From IMG/VR virus record IMGVR_UViG_3300036766_000708, positions 1-52,227 of that record: a stretch of 52,227 bases of DNA, one strand, 5' to 3'. Below the pieces are notes generated by a model, which was given only the letters and a program-made list of their open reading frames with translations, was not told the origin of the DNA and ran no database searches. This document shows, one piece after another, positions 5,016 through 14,294 of the stretch. The position numbers and the translations under genes were made by a program. Positions within the stretch are counted from its first letter, which is position 1. Each line of letters begins with the position of its first letter. This stretch comes from a virus.

Positions 5016-6575
5016 ATGGCGAGCAAGAGACTTCCGCCTCACGTCGGCCTTGAGGTTGGCAAAACACTGCTCTATAACCCGTACCAACAGGAATTCCTCA
5101 AGGCCCGCCGGATGCGATTCGCGTCCTGCTGCAAGGTGATCGGGTACTGCGGGAGCGACGGGATTTTCCGGTGTCCGAAATGTGGGAAAGCGGACGCGGG
5201 CGCGGACAGAGTGTACCGTCGTCTCGGTTGTTTCGCGGGTCGTCGTGGCGGGAAATCCATCGTGGGGGCTCATGGCGCGCGGGAAGAGGTCCTGGTTCCC
5301 AATACCCTCGGGTGGATCTGTGGACCGTCGTACAAAATTCTCCACGACGCGACCATGCCGGCGTTTCTCAAACTGATCCCGCGTGAGTGGTGCGCGAGCT
5401 GGGATCAAGAACATTTGGAGTTGACCCTTGTCAACGGGGCGGTTGTCCAATTTAGGTCCCTGGACGATCCGGATCGTGGTCACGCCGGGGTGGGTTTACA
5501 TTGGGTGTGGATTGACGAAGCGGCGTTTGTGGCGGAACTGGCTTGGGACTATCTACGCCCGGCCCTTACCGACTTTGGCGGTGCTGCGTTCTTTACTTCC
5601 TCCGTAGACGGGTTTGATTGGACCTACGAACGTGTGGAAAAGCCGGCGCTGATCGACAAGAAACCGGGCTTCTGGGCGGCGAAGTGGCGGACGATCGATA
5701 ACCCGTTCATCGCGACGTACCGAGCGAATGAAGTCGAAGAGGCGCGGCTGACCATGCCGCCTCAGTTGTTCCGGCAGGAGTACGAAGGCGAGCGGGAGAA
5801 CTTCACCGGGTCCGTGTACGGCGAGTGGATCGACGATGCGTACCTCGCGGACGAAGACGCGGTCAGGACGTTCATTCCGGAGTGGCCGCGGGTGGACAGT
5901 CGACGCGTGATCATTCCGCTGGACTCCGGCGCGGACCATCCGTTCGGCGCGACCAAAATGGTGGTGACGGAGCAAGGGATCGTCGTCGTCGCGGATTATC
6001 TCGAACGTCAACGGGCGGTCAGCGCGCATTTGGTGTCGATTCGCTCCCAGTTCTCGCCCCCGTCCGACACACTTTGGTGCGCGAACCGGAACGAGGCACA
6101 ACTGCGGCTCGAATTTGCCGCGCATGGGATCTTGGTCGCGCCCGCGGAAAATGATCAGATGGCGGGGATCCAACGCGTCCTCTCCTGGCTGTACACGAAG
6201 CAGTTGAAGATCGCGTACCCGGCCCGGCGGACGTTCGACCAGATGAAGCAGTTGCGATTCTCCCCGAAGAACACCGGGAAGGACGGCGAGAAGAACGAGA
6301 AGGAAAAAGTCTTCAAGCTGAAAGACGAACTGCCTGACTGTGTGCGGTACGGGTTGATGACGTGGCCGTCGTTGCCGAAGATCCCCGACGCGATCCTGAT
6401 GCGAGACACGCGGGGGATGGACGAGAAGACGAAGTGGGAGCTGGAAAAGATCCGGACCTATGCCAGTCGCGATAACGAACGGGATCTCGAACCGGCGAAC
6501 GACGAATATCCGACCGGGAATTTCTACGGGGTGAGCGAGGACGCGATCGGGCATGACGGACACTTCTACGGGTAG
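5016..6575 (+). CDS. terL: terminase large subunit, 519 aa
   Basis: Packaging motor. ATPase: Walker A GRRGGKS (residues 75-81), Walker B WVWIDE (163-168), coupling motif TSSVDG (194-199). Nuclease half: PLDSGADHPF with Asp at 303, and LPDCVRYGLM near the C-terminus, as expected for the RNase H-like terminase nuclease. Length is normal. Unusual: a Cys cluster lies just before Walker A (C38, C39, C45, C53-x2-C56, C72), which looks like an inserted zinc ribbon between the adenine-binding region and the P-loop. ATG starts one base after the RapZ-like gene. Confidence 0.95.
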   Translation: MASKRLPPHVGLEVGKTLLYNPYQQEFLKARRMRFASCCKVIGYCGSDGIFRCPKCGKADAGADRVYRRLGCFAGRRGGKSIVGAHGAREEVLVPNTLGWICGPSYKILHDATMPAFLKLIPREWCASWDQEHLELTLVNGAVVQFRSLDDPDRGHAGVGLHWVWIDEAAFVAELAWDYLRPALTDFGGAAFFTSSVDGFDWTYERVEKPALIDKKPGFWAAKWRTIDNPFIATYRANEVEEARLTMPPQLFRQEYEGERENFTGSVYGEWIDDAYLADEDAVRTFIPEWPRVDSRRVIIPLDSGADHPFGATKMVVTEQGIVVVADYLERQRAVSAHLVSIRSQFSPPSDTLWCANRNEAQLRLEFAAHGILVAPAENDQMAGIQRVLSWLYTKQLKIAYPARRTFDQMKQLRFSPKNTGKDGEKNEKEKVFKLKDELPDCVRYGLMTWPSLPKIPDAILMRDTRGMDEKTKWELEKIRTYASRDNERDLEPANDEYPTGNFYGVSEDAIGHDGHFYG

Positions 6576-6586
6576 GGGAGGACGGT

Positions 6587-6997
6587 ATGTGGATTAGCCG
6601 GCAATTTTTCGACATGGTCCTGAGCGACAACAAGCGCCAACAGTTCGACATGCAGAAGTTGCAGGCCGAGTGTGCGGTGGGCGAGGCTCGTGTCGCGGCC
6701 CTACGTGAACAAAAAGCCAAGGACGACATCACGATCGATTGGATGCGTCATCGGGTGAACGCGCTTGAGAAAGAAAAGGCGGCATTGCTCGTGTCGAAGG
6801 GGATCAACATCTCCGTGCCTGAAATCGTGCCGACACGTCCGGGTACCGTGTCCTCGACTCCCCCTGGATTCGATCATCTCCCCTCATTTGAAGATGTGGG
6901 AGACGAACAGGCATCGAAATTTGGCGTCGCGCACGACGATCTTGGACATCTGATCCTCACGATGCCGGACGCATCCCACGGCGGTACTACGAATTAA
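6587..6997 (+). CDS. coiled-coil protein between terminase and portal, 136 aa
   Basis: Residues ~10-70 are a strong coiled coil (QQFDMQKLQAECAVGEARVA, then HRVNALEKEKAALLV); the rest is Pro/Gly-rich and acidic, probably flexible. A GGGGAGGACGG ribosome site precedes the ATG. Its place between large terminase and portal suggests a packaging or head-assembly accessory role, but no family is recognised. Confidence 0.65.
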   Translation: MWISRQFFDMVLSDNKRQQFDMQKLQAECAVGEARVAALREQKAKDDITIDWMRHRVNALEKEKAALLVSKGINISVPEIVPTRPGTVSSTPPGFDHLPSFEDVGDEQASKFGVAHDDLGHLILTMPDASHGGTTN

Positions 6998-7009
6998 CAG
7001 AAGGTCATC

Positions 7010-9406
7010 ATGGCATCCCCGTTCAAACCTCCGATCTCGCCTCCCGCCAGTCCCAACCCTGGAGCGACATCCGCTCCGGGCGGCACAGGGCCGACACTCC
7101 TGCAAGGCGCGAAGACGTTTACCGATCCGCAGCTGCTCGAAATGTTCACACGATGGAAGCGAGAGAGCTTCGATCAGCGGTGGATTTACGAGCGGCAGTG
7201 GATGCGGAACGTGTTTTACATCCTCAACCGCCAGTGGATCTACTTCGACTCGAAGCGCGGGCAGTGGCAAGATAAGCGGCTCGCCCGTTGGATTCCACGT
7301 CCGGTGACGAACATTCTCAAGGACGGACTCCAAACCGTCCGGGCGAACTTCGCCGCGATCAACTACGGCGCGACCGCTCGACCCGCCAACGCGGACAACA
7401 AGAACGTCGTCACGGCCTCGGTCGCAGATGACTACATGCCGATTCTCTACACCGACCACCAGATGGACGCGGTCTATAACGAGTTTGATTTCTGGATGCT
7501 CGCGTGCGGGAATGCCTGGATGCACACCGCGGTAAATCACGAGCGCAAAAACGGGATGCTGACGATCCGGTACGAGACGTGTTTGACCTGCAAAGGTGGA
7601 CCGTTTTCTGAAGTCGACATCAAAAACGCGGGTCAGAAATGTCCGCAGTGTGGCGCGAATACGTTGATGCCGGCCACGAACCCAGATGGCTCGCCGATGG
7701 AAGACAAGCGGCCGTTGCCGAAGGGCATCACGATCCCGTTGTCGCCGTTCGAGATTGCGTACCCGCTCGTGTACGAACGCTACGATCTTGCGCCCTACAC
7801 GATTCGGATGCGGTGGAGAGACAAGTCGTACTATGAACAGAACGGTGATCTGTCGCAGTACGTCAATCAAGTGCCCTGGTCGAAATCGCCCGCGGAACGG
7901 ACGATGCAGATTTTCAAGTCCCTCCCGTTCCAGAACGATCTCGGGGTGTCCGCTCCGTTCTTCGGCGGCGGCGGTACCAACACGGAAGCGGAGGGCGTGG
8001 TTGAGTACGACGTGTGGGTCAAACCCTGCGACGACTTCCCGGATGGACAGGTGATTCGGTTTGCCGGCGATCAAAATCCGATCGTCATTCATTCCGAGCA
8101 AGAATCACTGCCGGGACCACTCCCGTACCACTCGGGCGACGGCAATCCGATCTTCACCTTCCATCATGCGCGGTATGAGCATGTTGGCGGACGGTCCCTC
8201 GGCTCTGCGTTGATCGATCCCGGCGTGCAGAAGCAGGATCAACTCAATCAGCTCGATTCCCACATGCTGATGATCATCGGCCGCATGGCGAATCCGGTGT
8301 GGTTGGAACCAAAGGGCGCGGAGGTCGAGAAGTTCACGGGCGAGCCGGGGTTGGTCGTCAAGTGGAATCCACTGGTGGCCGGCGGCAACGCGAAACCGGA
8401 GCGCATCCCCGGTGAAGGGATCAACGCGTCGGTGTTTCAGTACCGCCAGATCATCAAGGACGAGGCACAAGACTTGATGGGCACGTACGACATTCTCAAG
8501 GGTCAGAAACCCGCGGGTGTCGAAGCGTATGCGGCGTTGAATCTGCTGCTCGAACGTGGACAGGCGAAACACGCAAGTGCGTTCAAGGAACGAGCCGCGG
8601 TCCATCGTGCCTGGGCGGGCGACGCGTTGTCGATTGAGCAAGAGTTCGGCGACGAGACGAAGATTCGGGCGCGCATGATGCCGAATCGGTCATGGGCGTT
8701 CGATGAGTTCAAGCGGGCGGACTTGAAAGGGTCGGTCGAGATCATCATCGAGGACGGCACGACCACACCGAAAACGAATTTGGGTGAACGTGCCTCGATC
8801 GATCACTTGAATTCTCTCGGGCTGATCGATCCCACCGACGAAGATCAGAAGCGGAAGATTTTCGAGAAGTTTGGCGAATCCGAACTGTTGCCGGAGATCG
8901 ACGCGCAAGTGCAGGAAGCGTGGATGAATATGGACGCGTTCGAGACGTTCTTGAAGGATCCCAACGCGATTGCGTCCGCGGCCGGCGCGGGGATCTCGCC
9001 CCTGCGGTACAAACGCTGGTATAACCCGGCGATCCACCGCAAGGAACTGATCAAGTGGGCGCTCAGTGACCGCGGGCGGGAAGTGTTCAAGGGGTCCCCG
9101 GCGGCGGAAGGGCTGGTGGACGCGTACCTGACGGAAATCGACGTCGCGCTCGGGCAAGCCCAAATGGGCATTATCGACGCGGCGGGTGTCATTATCGATA
9201 CAAAAGGCGGGCAACCCCCGCCTGGACAAGGGAATCCAGCTCTGCAGGGTGGTGGTACCGGTACCCCCGGCGGCGGAAAACCGGGTGCGCCCCCGAATCA
9301 ACAGGGAGCGGCCGGTCGAGGGTCCGCAATGGGCAACTCGAACGCGAATGCGGGTGGAGTAGCTGCCGCGAACCCGGCACAACCTCAAACAGTAGTGAAT
9401 CAGTGA
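7010..9406 (+). CDS. portal protein, 798 aa
   Basis: Dodecameric ring through which DNA enters and leaves. The call rests on size, position between terminase and scaffold/capsid, and portal-like text: RPVTNILKDGLQTVRANFAAI near residue 100, long helical wing, ALNLLLERGQAKHASAFKERAAVHRAWAG around residue 505, then a Gly/Pro-rich tail. P22-type podoviral portals have similar length. A CLTC...KCPQC pair at about residues 190-213 suggests a structural zinc site in the clip or wing. The stop codon is part of a 12-mer motif repeated elsewhere (9395-9406). Confidence 0.85.
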   Translation: MASPFKPPISPPASPNPGATSAPGGTGPTLLQGAKTFTDPQLLEMFTRWKRESFDQRWIYERQWMRNVFYILNRQWIYFDSKRGQWQDKRLARWIPRPVTNILKDGLQTVRANFAAINYGATARPANADNKNVVTASVADDYMPILYTDHQMDAVYNEFDFWMLACGNAWMHTAVNHERKNGMLTIRYETCLTCKGGPFSEVDIKNAGQKCPQCGANTLMPATNPDGSPMEDKRPLPKGITIPLSPFEIAYPLVYERYDLAPYTIRMRWRDKSYYEQNGDLSQYVNQVPWSKSPAERTMQIFKSLPFQNDLGVSAPFFGGGGTNTEAEGVVEYDVWVKPCDDFPDGQVIRFAGDQNPIVIHSEQESLPGPLPYHSGDGNPIFTFHHARYEHVGGRSLGSALIDPGVQKQDQLNQLDSHMLMIIGRMANPVWLEPKGAEVEKFTGEPGLVVKWNPLVAGGNAKPERIPGEGINASVFQYRQIIKDEAQDLMGTYDILKGQKPAGVEAYAALNLLLERGQAKHASAFKERAAVHRAWAGDALSIEQEFGDETKIRARMMPNRSWAFDEFKRADLKGSVEIIIEDGTTTPKTNLGERASIDHLNSLGLIDPTDEDQKRKIFEKFGESELLPEIDAQVQEAWMNMDAFETFLKDPNAIASAAGAGISPLRYKRWYNPAIHRKELIKWALSDRGREVFKGSPAAEGLVDAYLTEIDVALGQAQMGIIDAAGVIIDTKGGQPPPGQGNPALQGGGTGTPGGGKPGAPPNQQGAAGRGSAMGNSNANAGGVAAANPAQPQTVVNQ
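9395..9406. promoter_or_regulatory. GTGAATCAGTGA motif, copy 1
   Basis: Exact 12-mer also at 43580-43591 and, reversed, at 22499-22510. Here it encodes the last residues and stop of the portal gene and precedes a 126-base gap before the scaffold gene, which holds no gene I can see. Confidence 0.45.
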
Positions 9407-9532
9407 AAGAAAGTACTTGCAGGACGGCAATATCAGTGCCACACTGAGCGCCGGTAGACGTTCATGCAAGAAATCGGCCACATCATCAGCCAAACGACAC
9501 GCGGCCCTCACCCGCGATAACAAAGGAACGGT

Positions 9533-10441
9533 ATGGCTCTCGACGACACCACAGGAACAGGAACAGGAACATCAGGTACCTCGACGGCGAGTGGTACGAC
9601 CACACCAGCCGCCAGTACCGCAGCCTCCGGCGCGGCCGGCACTCCAAATCCATCGGGCGATCCAGGTACTGCGCGAACCGGCGCGGCTGCATCCGGGTTT
9701 ACATACCAGGAAGACCGATCGAAGTGGATCCCGCCACACCGATTGACCGAAGTTTCTCAGAAGCAGCAAACCGCGGAACAGCGCGCGACGACACTCAGCA
9801 CCGAACTCGAACAGGCGAAACAGCGCATTGCGGCGCTTGCGGGTGTGAATCCTCAAGATCCGCAAGCGATGAAATCGCAACAGGTCAAGGACGCCTTCGA
9901 GGCCATGTTCCCGCATCTGAAGCCGTTGCTCTCCATGACGGCGGAACAGATCGAAGCCCTGACGAAGACCCCCGAAGCGACACAGCGTCAGTCGCAGGCG
10001 GAATTGCGTCAGTGGCAACGACATGGCAATCAGCAGATGACGGCCGTCTACACCGACGTCGCCGAGTCGATGGGCATCGACAAGCTGGATGATGATCAGA
10101 AAGCCGATCTGAAAGACAGCTTCACGTCCTGGCTGAAGAACAAAGCCAACGCGGAATTACAAGCCAGCGGTGGTCAGGATTCCGCGACGATCACCCGGTA
10201 CGAGGAAGGTGACGCGGCCCTATTGAAAGAGTTCGTGACGTCGTATACGAAACGCTGGGTGGAGCCCGCACGCCGGACCGCGACCGCCAATACATTCCCT
10301 CGAACACGAGCGGTACCGAGTTCAACCGGCCGCACGCAAGTGACGACCGTCGAACGACCGGCCGTGTTTAAGACACTCGACGAACGAATGGACTATGCCG
10401 CGAAGCTCGCACGAGAACGCGGCGTCCAGTTCGGCTCGTAA
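9533..10441 (+). CDS. probable scaffolding protein, 302 aa
   Basis: Position directly between portal and capsid, acidic/helical composition and a disordered Gly/Ser/Thr-rich N-terminus (TGTGTSGTSTASGTT) are typical of internal scaffold. Residues ~65-105 form a coiled coil (LTEVSQKQQTAEQRATTLST, then EQAKQRIAALAG). The C-terminus is basic with a helix (ERMDYAAKLARERG), as expected for a coat-binding end. No protease domain seen. Confidence 0.75.
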   Translation: MALDDTTGTGTGTSGTSTASGTTTPAASTAASGAAGTPNPSGDPGTARTGAAASGFTYQEDRSKWIPPHRLTEVSQKQQTAEQRATTLSTELEQAKQRIAALAGVNPQDPQAMKSQQVKDAFEAMFPHLKPLLSMTAEQIEALTKTPEATQRQSQAELRQWQRHGNQQMTAVYTDVAESMGIDKLDDDQKADLKDSFTSWLKNKANAELQASGGQDSATITRYEEGDAALLKEFVTSYTKRWVEPARRTATANTFPRTRAVPSSTGRTQVTTVERPAVFKTLDERMDYAAKLARERGVQFGS

Positions 10442-10459
10442 CAAAAGGATAGGACGATC

Positions 10460-11839
10460 ATGCGCGCATTTCTTCTTCACGATCTGATGACCCACGCCGG
10501 TACCGAGGCCGGCCTGCTGTTCGTCGGCGCGGACAGTACGGCGGTGTTCGGGCTCTACAAGGATGTCTTCGAGGAAGGCATCGCGGAGGGTGTGAACAAC
10601 AGTAATCCGCTCGGCGACATCTTCAAGCCGGTCAAGGTGGATTACAAGGGCGGCAAGGGCCACACTTTCGAGGCACACGTCGGACGCAACCCGTCGCCCA
10701 TGTTCGTCGCCGAGGATGGGGCATTTGCCGGCGCGGGCGCTCAGCGGCACATCAACGGGACGGTACATGTCCGCAAGATGATGGCGCGGCTCCGTCTCAC
10801 ACAGGAAGCGATGGATGACAGCGTGTCGTCCGAAGCGTCGTGGAAGTCCGCGAAGAAAGACGAGATGACGCGGATCATCGACGACATCGCCAAGCGGGAA
10901 GAGTTCGCGCTCTCCACGGACGGCAAGGGCGTGTTCTGTCTCCTGTCGGGCGATCCGGGTACCTCGTCCACCACGATTGAAGTGGACAGTCCGGGCAACA
11001 TCGCAGGTACCTCCTTCGGCAACCGATTCTTGCAAAAGGGCATGTATCTGGCCGCGATCAATCCGGCGGATGGTTCTGTCCGTGCGGGTATCTCGAAGGT
11101 CGTCGACATCAACGAAGACGGGACCGACTACACGGCGGCAGCGGTGACAGACACGGCGTGGGCGGACAACGATTACCTCGTGCAAGCGGCGAACGCGTCA
11201 GTCACGGACATCCTCGATACCGCCTACGAAAAGGCGTATTACGGTCTGCCCGCGCTGGTCGACGACGGCACGAACAAGGCCAACTACTTCGAGATCCAGC
11301 GGTCGCTGGCTCCGTCGTACAAGTCGTATGTGGTCAGCTCGGCCGGCGCGCTCGCGACTGATGCCATGCAGCGGACGGCGGACGTGCTGTACCAGAAACT
11401 CGGCGGCGAGGTTACGCGTCTCTTGATGCACCCCTCGGTGCGACGCGAGTTCCTGAAGTTGACGGAAGCCGATCGGCGCTATGCCCCGGCGTCCAGCGAC
11501 AAGAAACAGAGTGACCCTGGTACCGTCGCGTTCAAGAAACCCGGCGGCGACGTGTCGATGGGTGAGGTACCCGTCACCCCGATTCGGACCCTCGGACTCG
11601 ATCAGGTGTACTTCCTCGACGAGACGCGGATGGGCGCGAAGCAGTACGTCGCGGAGCCGGGACGATTTGTCGACGAAGACGGATCGATTCTCGTCCGCGA
11701 CGGCGTCGGTGATTCCGCCCGTCACGCGTTCGAAGCGTGGTGGTTCGCGCGGAAGCAGAACTTCGTGGGCAATCCCGCGGTCTGTGCCAGATGGGATGGG
11801 GTCACTGGACAAACTTTGGTGATTGTTCCAGAGCTTTAG
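10460..11839 (+). CDS. major capsid protein, 459 aa
   Basis: Shell subunit, probably HK97 fold. Evidence: place after scaffold, high-expression look, and capsid-like text: DIFKPVKVDYKGGKGHTFEAH (E-loop area, residues ~52-75), REEFALSTDGKGVFCLLSGDPG (~150), LGLDQVYFLDETRMGAKQYV near residue 390, and the closing domain WWFARKQNFVGNPAVCARWDGVTG. No N-terminal protease-processed region is evident. A strong stem-loop follows the stop at 11875. Confidence 0.88.
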   Translation: MRAFLLHDLMTHAGTEAGLLFVGADSTAVFGLYKDVFEEGIAEGVNNSNPLGDIFKPVKVDYKGGKGHTFEAHVGRNPSPMFVAEDGAFAGAGAQRHINGTVHVRKMMARLRLTQEAMDDSVSSEASWKSAKKDEMTRIIDDIAKREEFALSTDGKGVFCLLSGDPGTSSTTIEVDSPGNIAGTSFGNRFLQKGMYLAAINPADGSVRAGISKVVDINEDGTDYTAAAVTDTAWADNDYLVQAANASVTDILDTAYEKAYYGLPALVDDGTNKANYFEIQRSLAPSYKSYVVSSAGALATDAMQRTADVLYQKLGGEVTRLLMHPSVRREFLKLTEADRRYAPASSDKKQSDPGTVAFKKPGGDVSMGEVPVTPIRTLGLDQVYFLDETRMGAKQYVAEPGRFVDEDGSILVRDGVGDSARHAFEAWWFARKQNFVGNPAVCARWDGVTGQTLVIVPEL

Positions 11840-11874
11840 TTCTTGATTCTGCGTTCAGCGTAATCGTCGTTATG

Positions 11875-11908
11875 GCCCGTAGCGTTCATACATCTGAACG
11901 CTACGGGC
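11875..11908 (+). terminator. 14-bp stem-loop after the capsid gene
   Basis: GCCCGTAGCGTTCA (11875-11888), loop TACATC, TGAACGCTACGGGC (11895-11908): a perfect 14-bp stem in the gap between capsid and the next head gene. There is no T run on the + strand, so it may be a processing or stability element rather than a classical intrinsic terminator. Confidence 0.6.
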
Positions 11909-11941
11909 TGTGCGATCGGGGGAACTAGAGGAGGTTCAAAC

Positions 11942-12382
11942 ATGGGTGTATTGGGGCATTTCAAAGAATCGGCGGTCGTTCACAATCGCACCCTCGGCGC
12001 GGGTGCGTTTGAGCGCATTCTCAGTGTCCGCTACGACGGCGAAGACATCAATCTCGTACCGGGACCGAACGTGCTCCCGAAGGTCGCGATTCCGTACGCG
12101 ATCAAGCAAAACCCGCTGATGGGGTCGAAGCATCCCGTGGACCCGCGGAAGTTCATTTCGCTGGTGGGCGTGGAAGGGTCGAAGAATTACCCGATCACCC
12201 CCATTCCCGAGTCGGTCCTGGCGAAAGCGGCGCAGGCGCTTGAAGTCGTCGATCGTGATGGATCGTTCTACGGGGAGCCGATGGAAGCTCGGAAGCTGTT
12301 GAAGCGGACGCCGTACAGCGCGTACGAAGCGTCGGTGGAAGCGGGGTCGGGCACCGAATTCGACACGAGTCACAACGTCTAA
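11942..12382 (+). CDS. probable head structural protein, 146 aa
   Basis: Excellent ribosome site (AGAGGAGG, 8 bases before ATG). All-beta-looking protein (HNRTLGAGAFERILSVRYDGEDINLVPG...) right after the capsid; could be a decoration or minor head protein. No family recognised. The C-terminus (EAGSGTEFDTSHNV) is flexible. Confidence 0.6.
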   Translation: MGVLGHFKESAVVHNRTLGAGAFERILSVRYDGEDINLVPGPNVLPKVAIPYAIKQNPLMGSKHPVDPRKFISLVGVEGSKNYPITPIPESVLAKAAQALEVVDRDGSFYGEPMEARKLLKRTPYSAYEASVEAGSGTEFDTSHNV

Positions 12383-12386
12383 GGAC

Positions 12387-12989
12387 ATGCAGGTACTCGA
12401 CACCTCCGTCGCGATGTCCTTCGGGAATTGGATCCCCGACATCAACCGGAACAACCTTCCGAAGCCGCCGGCATGGTTCCTCAAACGGTTGTGGGACCAG
12501 GATCCGGGGTTGGTCATCGTGCCGGCGCGGACAGCAAGGAAGTACCTCCTGGCGCGACGCCGGGACCGCTCACTCGCCGTCCCCATGATCGTCGAGAACT
12601 TGAAAACGGCCGCGATCAAGAAACACGCGCGGGTCATGTACTCGGATGGCGATCTCCTGGCGTCGCTCAAGCTCGTCGCCGTCGACACCATCGTCGGGAA
12701 CTTCCACACGGGCTGGGCGGGCGCGGACGCGATCATCGCCGACCTTCGCGATCGGGATATGTGGGCGGATGGGGGAGTCGACGCGTATATCGCGCGAGTC
12801 GAAGCGAAGGAAGAACAGACCCGACTCGACCAACGCAAGAAATTCCTCGACGACGTGGATCACCGGGCGTCGGACGCCTATCGATCGTACAAAGCGCGAA
12901 CGGGACAGCGTAACCATACAGCGAAAAACATCCCTGTACGGCAATCGTCCCCCTCTAGTCGTACCGACGGCGTCATCATCACTGGATGA
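12387..12989 (+). CDS. hypothetical virion-region protein, 200 aa
   Basis: Starts five bases after the preceding stop. Mixed alpha/beta N-terminal half (WFLKRLWDQDPGLVIVPARTARKYLLARRRD) and a charged helical C-terminal half (AKEEQTRLDQRKKFLDDVDHRASDAYRSYKARTG) that may be a coiled coil. Placed in the head/connector block; function not recognised. Confidence 0.55.
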   Translation: MQVLDTSVAMSFGNWIPDINRNNLPKPPAWFLKRLWDQDPGLVIVPARTARKYLLARRRDRSLAVPMIVENLKTAAIKKHARVMYSDGDLLASLKLVAVDTIVGNFHTGWAGADAIIADLRDRDMWADGGVDAYIARVEAKEEQTRLDQRKKFLDDVDHRASDAYRSYKARTGQRNHTAKNIPVRQSSPSSRTDGVIITG

Positions 12990-13019
12990 CACCGCGGGCG
13001 AGGGTAGGTAGGTTTCATC

Positions 13020-13520
13020 ATGGCTGCTTTTGCTTTTGAAAATGCGAACAAGGTGTGGGGTCGTGTCAACATCGCGCTGGTCAATGCGTCCCCGGCCACG
13101 AAGAAAGTCTTTCAGGCGTTGAAGCTGCATCTGTCGACGCAGAAGGGCAACCCGGACTTGCAGTTTCTCCCGTTCATCAACACGTCGATCGATGATGCGG
13201 GTGGACAGGTGCTCGCGACAGGTGCGGCGCGCATTCTCGCGATCTGGGGCGTCAAGCCGGCGACGGCGACGGACGTCTATCTTGTCGCGTTCGACGATGC
13301 GACCGACGATGCGGGCGCGGGTACGGACGGCCGTGTCGTGCTGCCGTTCCTCGAATCCGTCGCGGCTCCCAACGAGCGCGAGGAAGAGGTGTTCATCAGT
13401 CCACGTGGCGTGGTCCTCGCGGCCGGTCTGGTCATGAAGGCGTACACCGATTTCGACGGGACGACCGACTCGACCGACACCGACTGTCCGTCCGGCTTCG
13501 TGCTCGTCAAGGGCGCGTAA
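13020..13520 (+). CDS. probable virion structural protein, 166 aa
   Basis: All-beta-looking protein with repeated Ala/Gly/Asp turns (LATGAARILAIWGVKPATATDVYLVAFDDATDDAG) in the head region, followed by a good intrinsic terminator candidate, so it may be abundant. Could be a decoration or head-fibre protein. No family recognised. Confidence 0.55.
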   Translation: MAAFAFENANKVWGRVNIALVNASPATKKVFQALKLHLSTQKGNPDLQFLPFINTSIDDAGGQVLATGAARILAIWGVKPATATDVYLVAFDDATDDAGAGTDGRVVLPFLESVAAPNEREEEVFISPRGVVLAAGLVMKAYTDFDGTTDSTDTDCPSGFVLVKGA

Positions 13521-13535
13521 GTTCGTTCACTCACT

Positions 13536-13572
13536 GGAAGGGGTCCGGCGGAAGCCTCCCCTTCCCTCTTTT
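13536..13572 (+). terminator. intrinsic terminator-like hairpin
   Basis: GGAAGGGG (13536-13543) and CCCCTTCC (13558-13565) form an 8-bp GC-rich stem around a 14-base loop, followed by CTCTTTT. This lies in the 72-base gap after the 166-aa gene. Confidence 0.6.
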
Positions 13573-13592
13573 CAAAGAGAAGGATCTTCCTC

Positions 13593-14261
13593 ATGGCAAC
13601 TCGTTTCATTCATCGTGGCCCGGCCAACCCCAATACAGGGCCGGCGCTTCCGACCGCAGCTCCCATTTACGTCGATTCCGACGACAACAAACTGAAATTC
13701 GTACCGGCTGGATCGGGCACGACTGAAATTGAAGTCGTCGATGCGTCCAGTACCCAGACGCTCACCAACAAGACGCTGACCGCTCCGACGTTGACAGCTC
13801 CGGTCATTACGGGCGCGTTGACCGTCGCAGCAGGAGCGGTACTCACATCGCCGAGCCTTGTCACACCAACGGTGCAAGATTTGACCGAAGTGGTCGCGGC
13901 GACGAATATTATTACGGCCGCTGAAACAGGGTCCGTTTTCTTCCTGGCTCACGCAACGGAGTTCGTGTCAACGCTTCCTGCTGTTGCGGCAGGGCTGCAT
14001 TTCACGTTCATCGTCGGGCTGGCCCCATCCGGCGCGAGTTACACGATTGTTGGCGCGTCGGGCACGCCGATTGTCGGGCATGTGCTTTCGACCGACGTGA
14101 ACTCGGCCACTGATCCCGATTTTGAAGTGACGGGCGTGTTGACAATTACCATCGTGAACAGCAAGGCAGTCAAGGGCGACATGGTGGAGCTATGGTGCGA
14201 CGGCACGAACTGGTATGCCACGGCCAAATGTTCGGTGTTTGACGCGATCACGTTCTCGTAA
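13593..14261 (+). CDS. fibre-like protein with LT-repeat, 222 aa
   Basis: The stretch TQTLTNKTLTAPTLTAPVIT (residues ~50-70) is the repeat typical of trimeric phage fibre and appendage proteins; the C-terminal ~100 residues look like a beta-sandwich knob. The N-terminus (RGPANPNTGPALPTAAPIYV) may attach it to the virion. Probably a short head or neck fibre given the position among head genes. Confidence 0.65.
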   Translation: MATRFIHRGPANPNTGPALPTAAPIYVDSDDNKLKFVPAGSGTTEIEVVDASSTQTLTNKTLTAPTLTAPVITGALTVAAGAVLTSPSLVTPTVQDLTEVVAATNIITAAETGSVFFLAHATEFVSTLPAVAAGLHFTFIVGLAPSGASYTIVGASGTPIVGHVLSTDVNSATDPDFEVTGVLTITIVNSKAVKGDMVELWCDGTNWYATAKCSVFDAITFS

Positions 14262-14294
14262 ATCGTAAACACGTTCGGCAGGAGGATACGAACC

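Noticed and set aside
5553-6563. A 336-codon leftward frame inside the large terminase
   Set aside because: Antisense of a clear terminase with all motifs; composition biased to Arg/Val/Pro as shadow frames are here.
7010-9406. Fusion of portal with another enzyme because of its length and Cys pairs
   Set aside because: No enzyme motif; podoviral portals can be this long and the Cys pairs fit a structural zinc site.
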